A stretch of DNA of 64,000 nucleotides, taken from Chaunax sp. Z400 (taxonomy: Eukaryota > Chordata > Actinopteri > Lophiiformes > Chaunacidae). The stretch is from NCBI GenBank assembly GCA_037577475.1, contig JBAGJB010000158.1:186001-250000 (forward strand). The letters run 5' to 3'. How positions within the stretch are numbered: the stretch's first letter is position 1; each line of letters begins with the position of its first letter. The notes beneath the pieces were generated by a model. It was not told where the DNA came from and did no database searches. It saw nothing but the letters and a program-made list of their open reading frames with translations. Positions 11,701 to 23,700 of this stretch are shown piece after piece. The position numbers were made by a program, and so were the translations under genes.

Positions 11701-14700
11701 CTGAAAATGAAGCAAAACAGGGTTTTAAACGTGACCATAGGAACCTTGAATGGAAGACATTTTAAAGGACACTATCAAAAGCCTACAAATGTTTTGCTGA
11801 GGGAGGGGAACCAGTTTTAAAAGGATAAAGGAAATGCGTGATTCATCAGTTCCATCTCAGCTGGACAAAGAGGACTTAAACGCACTTATTTCATTTCTAA
11901 CACTAGAAATACTCCAATAAAGACAATTAAAAAGTCACAGTCTGGTGATGTTGTGAAGTCCCGTGGGATCATGGGAGTTGTTGTCTTCACCCACCCTTGC
12001 CGATGAAAATCTATCTCACGTGACCCAGGCAGAAAAAGCTCACGTGTTTCACTTTTATTCACGTTACATTTATTCACTCTCTCACATACCATCTGGGATT
12101 CTGTCAGAGGTTTTAGACATTTTAATATCATACCAACACTTTTTTGGCAAATTGGCAAGAGAAAAGTACTAATTAATACAATTTTAATCCACTTTCTTAT
12201 GCAAATACTAGGATTTAGTTCATCGAGATAAACAGCTGGTGGTGATTATTTTCAATCAGGTGCCATTAAATCATTGCAGAGGGAGAGGGTGGAAGAAGAC
12301 GATATAACTGAAGGAGCACTGGCCAAACTTCAGTGAAACCTGATGTAGAGATGATGGACAAACTCATGGCATTTGTTTGTTTCATGCATTAATTTGATGA
12401 AGTATCCTCCTCCCTCCAAAAATCATCCAAGCATCCTTTTTCTTTTTATCCTTTCCTTGGAGGGTTTCCAGGGCTTCACATCTAGCAGAATCCTTTGCTT
12501 GGCTGCATGTCTCAGCCATCTCCTTTCTCCTCTTTCTGTGCTGTCTTCTTCTGTCAGCTGGTCCAAACTTTTCATCCTCTCTATGTTGTAACGCTACATG
12601 TCCAACTCTTGTCAAATGTGCAACACCTTTTTAGCAGTCTGTGCCTTCAGACTAGCATGGCTCATCCAAAGATGTTGGTGCGACTGCATAGGAGGACCAA
12701 CGATTTACGATGGAATTTCATATTCAATTCCATATTTATTTTACTTGTGGAAATGTCGCGTAAGAGAAGCTGCTCTGACAGGCAGTGCAATAATGTTAGC
12801 TACAGACATAAAAACAGTCGACCAACAGAAAAAGCTGATGTCCTTAGATGTGCCAGGTCAGGTCCGAACACCGGTCCAGCAAGACTGACGCCCAGCTTTT
12901 GGTATGAACAAATCGAAAATGAGCATAAAAGGTGGACGGACAGCCACCTGCAGACTGAAACGAAACCTGCTGGCCACAAGATGTGCGTGTCTGTGCCTGC
13001 CTTTGTAGACTGACCTGGTCGGTTAGAGTCTGAGGCGAGGAGTAGCCGATGCGACAGCCATGTGAGATGCACACCAGTTCAGCGCTGAGCTCTAAAACGT
13101 GGGCTAACGGCAGGTAGCCAATGTAGGTGTCCGTTTCACTGCAGACACAGAAATAACAGAAGATTAGAAGACAATTTAGTGAGGTGTTCCACAAAGAGAG
13201 TGCAAATGAGGAGAGATGGTGTCGGACAGACAGACAGTGGATCTGATATCTGCACACTTGAGGTTAGGAATTCGCTCAGCCATGCCGGTGATTCCAGCGA
13301 CCATGTTGCCATGGGAGATCATGACACCCTTGGGGATGCCCATGGTTTCAATTATTGCAATCCATTCTGTTATTCCCGTTTTCTATGAGTGTGAAGGAAA
13401 TTTTGGGAAGCAATTATTTTGGAAAAGTTCATATTCAAATGTAGATTCACATTTTTTCTATAAAACTGTAAGAGGACCCATATGAACACTGATCAAGTGA
13501 TGGAACAAACAGAGTTTCTGTTTGCTGAGAAGTCGACCGACGCCATTTGTTGGCGAGTCTGATTTGATGTCTTGCTGATCCCGTCCTGCGTGGCACATCA
13601 CGGTATCGGCTTTGTGTTAAGCCTCCATCGGCGCACTGTTGTTAGGATAATTGTATATAAGTTATCATTTTTGAATGTGAGTTATCATTTCTTATATATT
13701 GTGTGATGCGAGTTATCATTTCTTATATATTGTGTGATGTGAGTTATCATTTTTCATATATTGTGTGATTATAAGGATTTTCAATATAGTTTGATATTTC
13801 AATCTCTAATTATGAGACGTAGTAGAGCGGGACGTCCTTGAGAGTAGCTGCACAGAAACTGCATGCCCACTAGATAGAAAGCAGAAATCACACCCCCGCA
13901 CAGCTGTCTAGTTAATCCACTGCAGGCAGAGAGTACTATCTGTTGCTGTCCACTTGATCTACTACAAGCGAAAGACGCTGTTTCTTTTAACCTGTTTCCT
14001 TTGATTATGATGTGCAAATCACTTTCCTTTGATTATGGTGTGTAAATCACTCAATGACTCATGCTAAAGACTCGTGAAACTATGTATGCCTATATGTGTG
14101 ATGACCAGCCCACCTAAATAAAACAGCAACGCAGGGACAGCATCAGCGGGGAAGTTCACCGAGCTCCTTTGCTGGTGTCTGTCTCCCCTTGCAAGTAAAA
14201 AGATATCAAGTGTGTACTGTGTTTCCTTACTGTGTTCTTTGTTAATATGTTTTAGGAAATTGTTTCCTGACAAGTTTCCTGACATAACTTGGTCCTTCGA
14301 GCCGGATGCCAACATATCCGAAGTCCTGATGTAGCAGCGCGAGGCAATCGAAGACTGTGCACAGCCCGTGGAACTAGGTTCGCGGAGAAAGACCGCCGTA
14401 GTGAATTCTGCGTCGGCCGATTGACCGGGCTTTGTTCTCAGGACCGGGTTGAAGGCATCCGAACTTTTGTTAAAGAACCACTAAGGAGATCGCAGATATG
14501 ACACTGTTTTGTTAAAATCCAGGGATAGAGTTCTGGTTGTTTACTGTCTCGTTGTAACAGGGGCCGAGGTGTCACTGTAGAGATAAAAGGGTTAGAGTCC
14601 CTGTCCAGGGTTAGAGTCCCTGTTAGAGTCCCTGTCCTTACCTGAAGTAAACAAATTGCATGAGTGAATGGAGTGAATTCAGTTGAAGCAGCGGGCAGTT

Positions 14701-17700
14701 GGAAACCTCACGGTGTCAACGTAAAACTGTCGTCTGTTGAAGTAAACTGAAGTTCATCTCATTAGGAGATTAGGTGAGAAGAACAAAGAGTCTAAAACGC
14801 TTTTCTCTCTCGGGATAGAACCCCCAGAGTAAGACCGGATCGGACAACAGGTCTGACCTAGAAGCTTGTCTTACTGAGAGTGGATTGTGGTCCATAGAGA
14901 AATTCTCTTGTGTTCTGATCGCGCTTTGTAACCTATGACTGATAGATTGAAAGTGAACAATTGTTGAAAAATATAAACTCTATAAATAATTTGATAATTA
15001 TTCTAAATAGAGCGTAATATTCTAGTATATTGTTCCAAAGTTTGGGAATTTTCACATTATTAGAAATTGTGGGCAGGATGCAAGTCTAGTGGACGCACTA
15101 GCAGGCATCAAGCATTAAATAATACAAGAATAGTCTGAGAAAATAACGACCATTGTCCGGACAATAATTATACTGGTAGTAGTGTATTCATTGGTATTTA
15201 TATTATATCAAATAACGGAAGAGTAAAATCACGGGTAGCGGGAACAGTAAAAACGTTGAAGTATCCGGGGATGTTAAGTACATGATCCAACAATATCCTG
15301 GATCAGACAAATATGTTAAAAAGTGGATGACAAAACATGACTTTGACGGAAAGTTAAGTGTGCCAAGTTGTACGGCACTAGTCCAGGTACTACGGTTAAA
15401 AAATCAGACAAAGAATAAGAAGACTGACGATACAGAACTACAGCATGCCAGGAAATGGTTGGCTGAAGCACATAAACGTAAAAATGGCCAGAAAAAGACT
15501 GAAATAGAAAAGACTAATCTTTGCACAATGGCCAGAACTGAGGACAATGAGACTGCGGTAACAAAGGCCAGACCGACCCCTCAGCAGCTTCCTCAGGAGC
15601 ATGCACGAGACCTCATTACAGGGTCTCCTTCATCCTACAACACTGTACGCTCCCCAGCGACGGCCTCCCTCTACCCGCAATTGACGGGATTGGGAGCCGC
15701 CGCTGGAACGAGTTATACACCTCCGACGACCAGGTCAAAACAGACATCAAAACTAAATTGGAGCAGCACTTTAGGAGGACTGCTTAGTCCATCACAGACT
15801 GTGACTGAAATAGACCTCAACAACTGTGACGCTTATCCCTTAATACAAGTACCAAACCCACAGGCAGGACAGGACGATGGACATAACGGTGTTTTTCCCC
15901 CAACCATGTTAGTTTACAGAACATGGACCCAGGAAGATGTAAAAGAAAAGCCGTAGAAGGCGTGACATCATACAAAACAGACGCTGAAAAATTCTGTCAA
16001 GATATGAAACAAGTACAACGTGCTTACAATTTAAATGGGGCGGAAACACAACAGGTGTTCATGACTGCATTACAAATGGACTGGGTAAGAGTGAGAGGTG
16101 ACTGGAACCCCATGGACGGTGCTGCTCCACCCCAACCGCTAGCATATGATAGCCTGCTGTTAAGAAACAGAACCACAGAATTATGTAACCGTATACGGGA
16201 GGTTTTCAGAAGGAGAGCTGATTATGGGAAAATTGGTCAGTGTAAACAGGGACCAGGAGAGACAGTCGTAGAATTCAGAGTAAGGTTTGAGCAGGTATTC
16301 CAAGAGAACAGTGGACTGCAGGAAGATAATAATGTTGATGGAGCATACCAACAACAATTAAAACAAGCCCTATTACTGGGATTAAGGACAGAAATACAAC
16401 AGTGGGTCAAAAAGCACTATATTAATTTGACCTCAGGAACCCTTGCAGAGTTCATGAATCATGCCATCCATGCAGAAAAGGTAGCTACAGACAAAAAGGT
16501 AGAAAAAGAAAAGAGAGCAAAGAAAGAAGCAGGTGCATTCTGGCAGGATTTTGCAGGTAGAGTGGCTGGAAGCAGTGATACGTTCTATGAAGGACAGGAG
16601 AGCAGAGGAAAATGGAAAGGGAAAGGTGGCTATAGACAAGATGACTGGAGAGGGAAAGCAAAGGGAAATCAGAAAGGAAGGAAAGACAGGGATAGACGCT
16701 ACAACTGTGATGACAGGGATAAATGCTACAACTGTGGTGAGCATGGACATTGGGCCAGAGAGTGCCCAGAGGGAAAGAGAAGGAGGGAAAGAGAAGATTG
16801 ACTAGATGGTAGCGAAACAAACAGTGCATGGGAAAAATTGGGAAGTGACTGGGAGGGTTCGTATAAAAAACACCCTGCAGGAGATGACTCAGAAGAACAA
16901 GGAGAGATAATATGTGATGAATTTTTAGATCTGGAAGACATTTTCATAAGCCACACAAACCACAAACCAGAAATAACTCTCCATATAAATGGAAAACCAA
17001 TGATCTTCCTATGTGACTCAGGAGCTTGTAAAACAGTGCTGAGACAATGTGAAGGAATTACACCATCAAAAGAGCACATCATAGTCAGATCAGCAAATGG
17101 GGAAGTAGAGATAAAGAAATTAACCTGTCCCATATGGATAGAAAATCCCAAAACAGGTGATAGAGCATATGCTTCAATGGTGATGGCGTGGAATTGTCCC
17201 TTTAACCTTTTGGGGAGGGACATCATGCAGAAATTAAAGATTGGCATTTTCCCCTCCCGAGATGGAGGAATGAAGGCTAGACAATGTAATGAGGCAGAAA
17301 TAATGGTGCATAACAGCCCCGACGATCCCCATTACTACTGGACACTTGATTTACCATCTAACGATCCTGTAAACACTAGCCAACAACTAATGAAAGAAGT
17401 TAGAGCTAGAGTCGCTACTACTGCTGATTTCATGAAGCCAGAGGAACTACATGTCACATTAAGATATAAACAAGTTCCTGGACCAGACCATCCCTATGAT
17501 AAATTGGTCAAGAGGCTGGGTCCCCAGAAATGTGTACTCACTAAGCTCTATTGGCATAAAAATACTAGCTTCTGCAGCGCAACTGTAACAGAGGCTGCTG
17601 CGAAACTAATGAACTGGGGTGCCAAACCACATGTTTCTTGTTCAAAGGACGAGAACGGCAGGTGGGAAGACATAAGACATTGTGCTGTGGAAACTGAGAA

Positions 17701-20700
17701 TGTGACAGATTGGGAACCTGAGGGTGAAAGTGGTATTTATACCAGCAAAAGTACAAAATTCAAAATGAAGAAACTAAATTGGGTTGTCACCACCCACCCA
17801 ACCACCCACCTGATCGACAAAAATAACAGCTGATCAGATCACTTTCTCACTGTAGAGGAAGAAAGTGAGCTTGAAAGTCTCCCAGAGACATTGTGGTCCA
17901 GAGGAGCTGCTGATGCAGGACTAATAATTAATTGTCCACCTGTGATAATAAAAGGAAAAGATGAGTACAGACCTAGAGTTAAACAGTATCCCCTAAAACC
18001 AGATGCAATAGCAGGCATAGAACCAGTAATAAAGGACCTGCTAAAATCAGGCGTACTAATTCCGTGCCCTGACTCACCATGCAACACACCTATCTTCCCT
18101 GTAAAGAAAGCAGCGCCATCACCCGGATGGAGGATGGTTCAGGACTTGAGGCCGGTAAATGAAGCTGTAATTCAGCGTGCACCCAATGTTCCTGACCCAC
18201 ACACACTATTAAATAGTATGTGACCAAAATCTAAATATTTCTCTGTGATAGACTTGAGTAATGCCTTCTTCTCTGTTCCTCTCCACCCTGATAGTCAATA
18301 TTGGTTTGCATTCACATACAAAGGACAAAGGTATACCTACACTAGGTTACCTCAGGGTTACTGTGAGAGTCCAACTATATATTCTGAAGCAATATCAAAT
18401 TGCTTAGCAACGTTTGAACCTCCAGGAGGCAGCCAAATTCTAGTTTATGTTGATCTTCTGAAGAACCATACAGGTGCTGTTATAAAGGATGAGTATGATG
18501 ACACTAACTAACCTCCAAGTGTAAATTGAGTGAAGGTGTTATAAAAATGAAGATTTCACAGAAAACTGTAAAGAGATGTGTTATTGGATGTGAGAAATGA
18601 CATTCATCAATGATAAACAGGAGGGATTTGTTAGGATAATTGTATATAAGTTATCATTTTTGAATGTGAGTTATCATTTCTTATATATTGTGTGATGCGA
18701 GTTATCATTTCTTATATATTGTGTGATGCGAGTTATCATTTCTTATATATTGTGTGATGTGAGTTATCATTTTTCATATATTGTGTGATTATAAGGATTT
18801 TCAATATAGTTTGATATTTCAATCTCTAATTATGAGACGTAGTAGAGCGGGACGTCCTTGAGAGTAGCTGCACAGAAACTGCATGCCCACTAGATAGAAA
18901 GCAGAAATCACACCCCCGCACAGCTGTCTAGTTAATCCACTGCAGGCAGAGAGTACTATCTGTTGCTGTCCACTTGATCTACTACAAGCGAAAGACGCTG
19001 TTTCTTTTAACCTGTTTCCTTTGATTATGATGTGCAAATCACTTTCCTTTGATTATGGTGTGTAAATCACTCAATGACTCATGCTAAAGACTCGTGAAAC
19101 TATGTATGCCTATATGTGTGATGACCAGCCCACCTAAATAAAACAGCAATGCAGGGACAGCATCAGCGGGGAAGTTCACCGAGCTCCTTTGCTGGTGTCT
19201 GTCTCCCCTTGCAAGTAAAAACCTAGAGTGTGTACTGTGTTTCCTTACTGTGTTCTTTGTTAATATGTTTTAGGAAATTGTTTCCTGACAACTTTCCTGA
19301 CAACTTTCATTTCCCCGACAAAATTAGAAACCTTTTTTAATCACGTTGCACAAATACTCACTATTTTCAGGCTTCGAACCCATCTCCTTCACAGCATCCA
19401 TGCTGTAGACCATGATGCCTCTGGGGATGTCTGGCCAGCTTGCAGGTTTGCTGTCCACTACGATGACATACCGCAGCCTCGGCACGTCACACAGTATGGC
19501 CTGGGATGTGGAGTTGGATGGAGGAGGCAGAGAGAAATGTGAGTGAGGAGAAGGAGTAATTATGCAAACACACCTACTGACATGAAAAGGAGACAGATGG
19601 CTCAGGCAGGTACCTTGAGACGGCTCTGAAGCAGGTCCTTGCTTGTGATGATGTGCGTGACCTCGGTCTCGTTCAGGCCGTGGGCGATGGCCGTGGGGCC
19701 GAGGGTGGAGTACAGGGTCACAACTGCCAAATTCAAATCCAGTTCAGTTTGACAGTAGGTCTCACATTGTATGCAAACACACATTAGTCTGTGTGTCACT
19801 CACGTGGGAAATTGTACATGAAGCAAGCTTGTGCTGCCATGATCCACTCTGCTCCGGTCTCACAGAAGATGGCGATGTGACACTGAGGCCTCTGGCCGAG
19901 AGCTGCCAGACCGCTGCCGAAACACTTTGCTGCACGGTAGGTTTCCTCGTACGACAGCCAGTTATAGTTCCCTAGAATAACCTACACACAACACGCACAT
20001 GCAGTATTCAGGATTTTTCCACACACTAAGCCAAACAACATGGAAAGTGATGCAGGTTGCAAAGACTCTAAAGTGCTGGGTATCTTCAGAGCATCTTTAC
20101 AAGAATAGTTTTAGTCAATAATAAATGTAAGGAAATACGGGGAAGAGAACTTAATGTAGATCAGAAATGATGATTGGGATGATACCTGAAAGCAATTCAA
20201 CTCAAGCTTCTACATAGGGTCCATCTATCCCCCTCCCAACACCATAAGTTCAATCTTGATTCTTCTCCACTACGTCCCAAAATAGTGCAAAATAGAAGAG
20301 AAAAAAACTCAACCAGTCTCAACCAGTGCCTGTGGTCTTGCAGGAAAATACAGGAATTCTGGTATGTTATAAGGCGGGAAATTGATAAGATTCTATCATT
20401 TACTACAGAGTGTGATGCATTGTGCATGCTACTTGGGATATCAAATGCCTCCATTCTGATAAATATAAAGGGAAACTGGACAAAATGCTCACATTCTGTG
20501 CAAGAAAATGCATTCTTCTGAACTGGATCACAGAAAAAGTCCCGTCTAAAACACTTTGGCATGAGATCATACTCGAATGTGTCATTTATTCGACGTTAAT
20601 GTTACATGGCAAAGAGAATGTATTTCACAAAATATAGGAGCCTTTTATGTCATAGAGTGGCTTAGATATCTCTGCCATTCTTGCAAGAGGGTTTGTGTAC

Positions 20701-23700
20701 TATAGATCTGAGTGAAACCTGCCTCAGAGCTATTTGTTTCTTTTATTTGTATATCATATCAATTCTGTTCTTGTAAATGTGTCTATGAGCCAAGATGTTC
20801 CGTTTCATTTTGTTTCTAGATTGTTTCTGTTGCTTTTCCTTCTGTTTTCATTGTTGTTTTTGTGGCTTGATTGCTTTAATGTGACCACAATAAATATATA
20901 TTGGAAAGAAATAATGAATGTCAACAGAATGCATTAATGTCTGTAGGAACACAGAGGAATTAACATGAACACTGTTCTGTGTTAGAATATAAAAAGCATA
21001 ATGTGAATTACTGACACTGCTGAATCTGAAAGAGGTACGTTGTTGTCGTGCAACGCACACTCCTGCTCTGCTAGACATCAGTCTCACCATCATTAGATAA
21101 ATTAATGTAAATCCAAAGATTCTCCTCATTACTCATACAGTTTAAAGCCTAAATAAGATGAGCAGTACTATATCCTTCCTTGTCTTGACAACTGACTAAG
21201 GCTGAGCAAATAATAACTGAGTGTGCAAGAGTTAATAGTTAAGAGTCTCTTACCTTTTTGAAAACCTTGCCATTGGGCTGGAGCTCATCCTCTTCACTGA
21301 GCACCTCCCTAGTGCCAAGGCAGTCTCTCTGCGAAAACCTCCCCACAGCGTATTCAAACATCTTGTCCAAGGTGTCCAACCCAGGGTGCAGCCACACCAC
21401 CAGCTTGTCTTGGTTTTCGATGGCCCTGTAAGGCCCTGCTGGGTGTCCACTGACCGAGCGTGCCTTGATCCTACGAGCCCGTTCCAAGTTACCGTCAGCT
21501 CCGGAGATCAAGTACCGAGGTATGAAGGTGATGACGGAGTAGACCCAGACCACGGAGCGGAAGACCTGCAGCAGCAGGGGGTTGATATCTTCCTTCAACT
21601 TCATCTTTGAGGATGAAGTCGCTGCTGGAAATGAATCAAACCAGAAGCGCAATGACACGCTGCACTTCCTACTGCTCCTGAGTGATTTTGACTCGAGGCT
21701 GAAGGTTGCAGGCAGTGTTTCCTTTGTGCAGCGAGCCGACCAGACCTGCAATAGAGACAAAACATGACATTTTAGAAGTGTAGCCCGGAATAAAGACTTA
21801 TCAGTACATTTGGAATTGTCGAGAGGCTGCAAATATGAGCTACTGTTTCCTGGTAAACAAATCCTTGCTTTCCAGTAGACCCTCTCTGTCTATTACTATG
21901 CTGGTTCTCATTCAGCACCATTACTGCTGGAGATGTCACATTAATAACAGAGCAGATCACTGTCTCTGCCTCCCTCTCATCTGTAATTCTCAAAGAGCAG
22001 GCCATTTCAAAATAATTGATTAATTGACGCAGTTAAGTTTTCAAAATAAAAAGGCTGCAGATGATTTATCTCATCTGCCGGTTATGTTTCAATGTTTTAC
22101 GTTTAAGGACACTAGTGAATGGTTTGACACACAGTATACTGGGGCAAAGCATGTAAATAAAGCCTCCAAAATCTCTATCTATCTATCTTTGACGGTATCA
22201 AATCAGGAAGTAAACACGTTGTCCATCCATTTTTTCATAATCGCTTATCCTTTGCAGGATTCACATCCTCTTATGCTCACATTCACACCCACGTCCTACT
22301 TTACAGTCACCAATTCACCTATATTTTCATGTTTTAGAACTGTGGGAGGAAGCCAGAACACCAGGAGAGAGCTCACACAGACATCTAAATTAGGCCATAC
22401 TGTCCCAGGCCTAATTTTTAAGACATTACAGTGGGTCGGCTCATAATGGATGGCGTAACCAGCATACATGGGGATAAAAAAAGACACTCAGTTTCAGTGT
22501 CACAGGTGCCGCAATTGTGTACTTTACTAATATAGCAGGCACACCCACTCCTATTTGCAATTTTAACAACAATGTGACAATTTCCAAACAACGAAAAGCT
22601 CAGTTTGAATGAATATAGTTAGGATGTCATCTAAAAACACACAAAGATGGGTAAAACTTTGACATCCTAACAGAGGTGGGTAGAGTCGCCAAAAATTGTA
22701 CTCAACTAAGAGTAGCGTTACTTCAAAATAATATTACTCAAGTAGAAGTAAAAAGTAGTCATCCAAAAAATCACTCAAGAGTAAAAAAGTATTTGGTGAA
22801 AAGACTACTCAAGTACTGAGTAACTGTTTGACCGTAATGTCTGATTTATTTTTTAGAAATGATGTGATCACAGACAAAAATATAAAATAATGTGCAAATT
22901 CTGCTATTTCCAAATAATAAAATAAAAAATGTTACCAGAACCATCTTGACCATTCATAATTTGCGATAGTTGGTAGCTAACGCTAATTCATTCCTCCATA
23001 GAAAATGTATTGTGGTCTGCTTAGCTTATGGCACCATTTAACGAAATGTTAACAAACACTAAAAGGGTCTATATGAAAGACTCCTTTTTAAGACTGGGAT
23101 TCTGTAACCTAACAAGAATAACGTCCACCTAACCACAGCAAAAAAGGAATTAACCGCGACATGTTTCCTCAGGTTAGACGCTAACTTTTTGTATGCTGAA
23201 ATGTGGGTTTGTTTTGGCAGACACAGAAGACACTGCATTATATAGCTGTTCTTTTGCACTGTGTGTAAGTGAAACATGCTTTGTATATGAGGCCAGGGGT
23301 GTTCATCCTCTGCAGTTTTAGCATTGGAGACAGTTTCCTCTGCCATTTTTCATGTGTTTTTTCATTCCCTGTCTGCTACGTGTGAGGAGTTTGTGCCGCT
23401 ATGCTGCCACAGTTTGGTCATGTGACTGCATGGCTACGTCTGATTGGTGAAACACAGTCGTGTGGCGGCATCTCTCTGGCAAAAATAAAGCATATCTAAT
23501 GTGTAGAATGAATGGTAAAAAAAAAAGGAACGAGTCAAGTGTAGCCCAATGTAGCGGAGTAAGAGTAGCGTTTCTTCTTCACAAATCTACTAAAGTAAAA
23601 GTAGAAAGTACGGTGCAGTAAAACTACTCTTAGAAGTACATTTTTTTCAAAAAGTTACTCAAGTAAATGGAACGGAGTAAATGTAACTCGTTACTACCCA

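Larger units (their letters stand above)
13635..19307 (+). mobile_element. Endogenous retrovirus, defective provirus in acsl3 intron
   Basis: A 5.66-kb provirus with near-identical LTRs (13640-14284 and 18629-19302), antisense to acsl3. Probable 5-bp target duplication ACTGT/ACTTT (one mismatch). Order: LTR, tRNA-type primer site, long leader, gag, pro, a 2H phosphoesterase-like domain, N-terminal half of RT, then an abrupt end at the RT active site and a purine tract before the 3' LTR. RNase H, integrase and env are absent. Gag changes frame near 15945, and the gag-pro-pol frame has TGA at 16799, 17831 and 18221. The RT wording and same-frame gag-pol with a stop between suggest a gamma/epsilon-like (class I) fish retrovirus. 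Few LTR differences argue for recent insertion. Confidence 0.92.

Noticed and set aside
12495..13013. 172-codon plus-strand frame
   Set aside because: Lies in an acsl3 intron and partly opposite an acsl3 exon; no domain, no splice or start context.
13799..14315. Minus-strand frames inside the LTR (repeated at 18819)
   Set aside because: Duplicated only because both LTRs carry them; no domain and no antisense-gene features.
16433..17247. Minus-strand frames opposite gag and protease
   Set aside because: Antisense shadows of the retroviral genes, with no features of their own.
15282..18511. Classifying the element as a Ty3/Gypsy retrotransposon
   Set aside because: The major-homology-like capsid, same-frame gag-pro-pol with an intervening stop, tRNA-type primer site and RT wording fit class I retroviruses better; without integrase or env it stays provisional.
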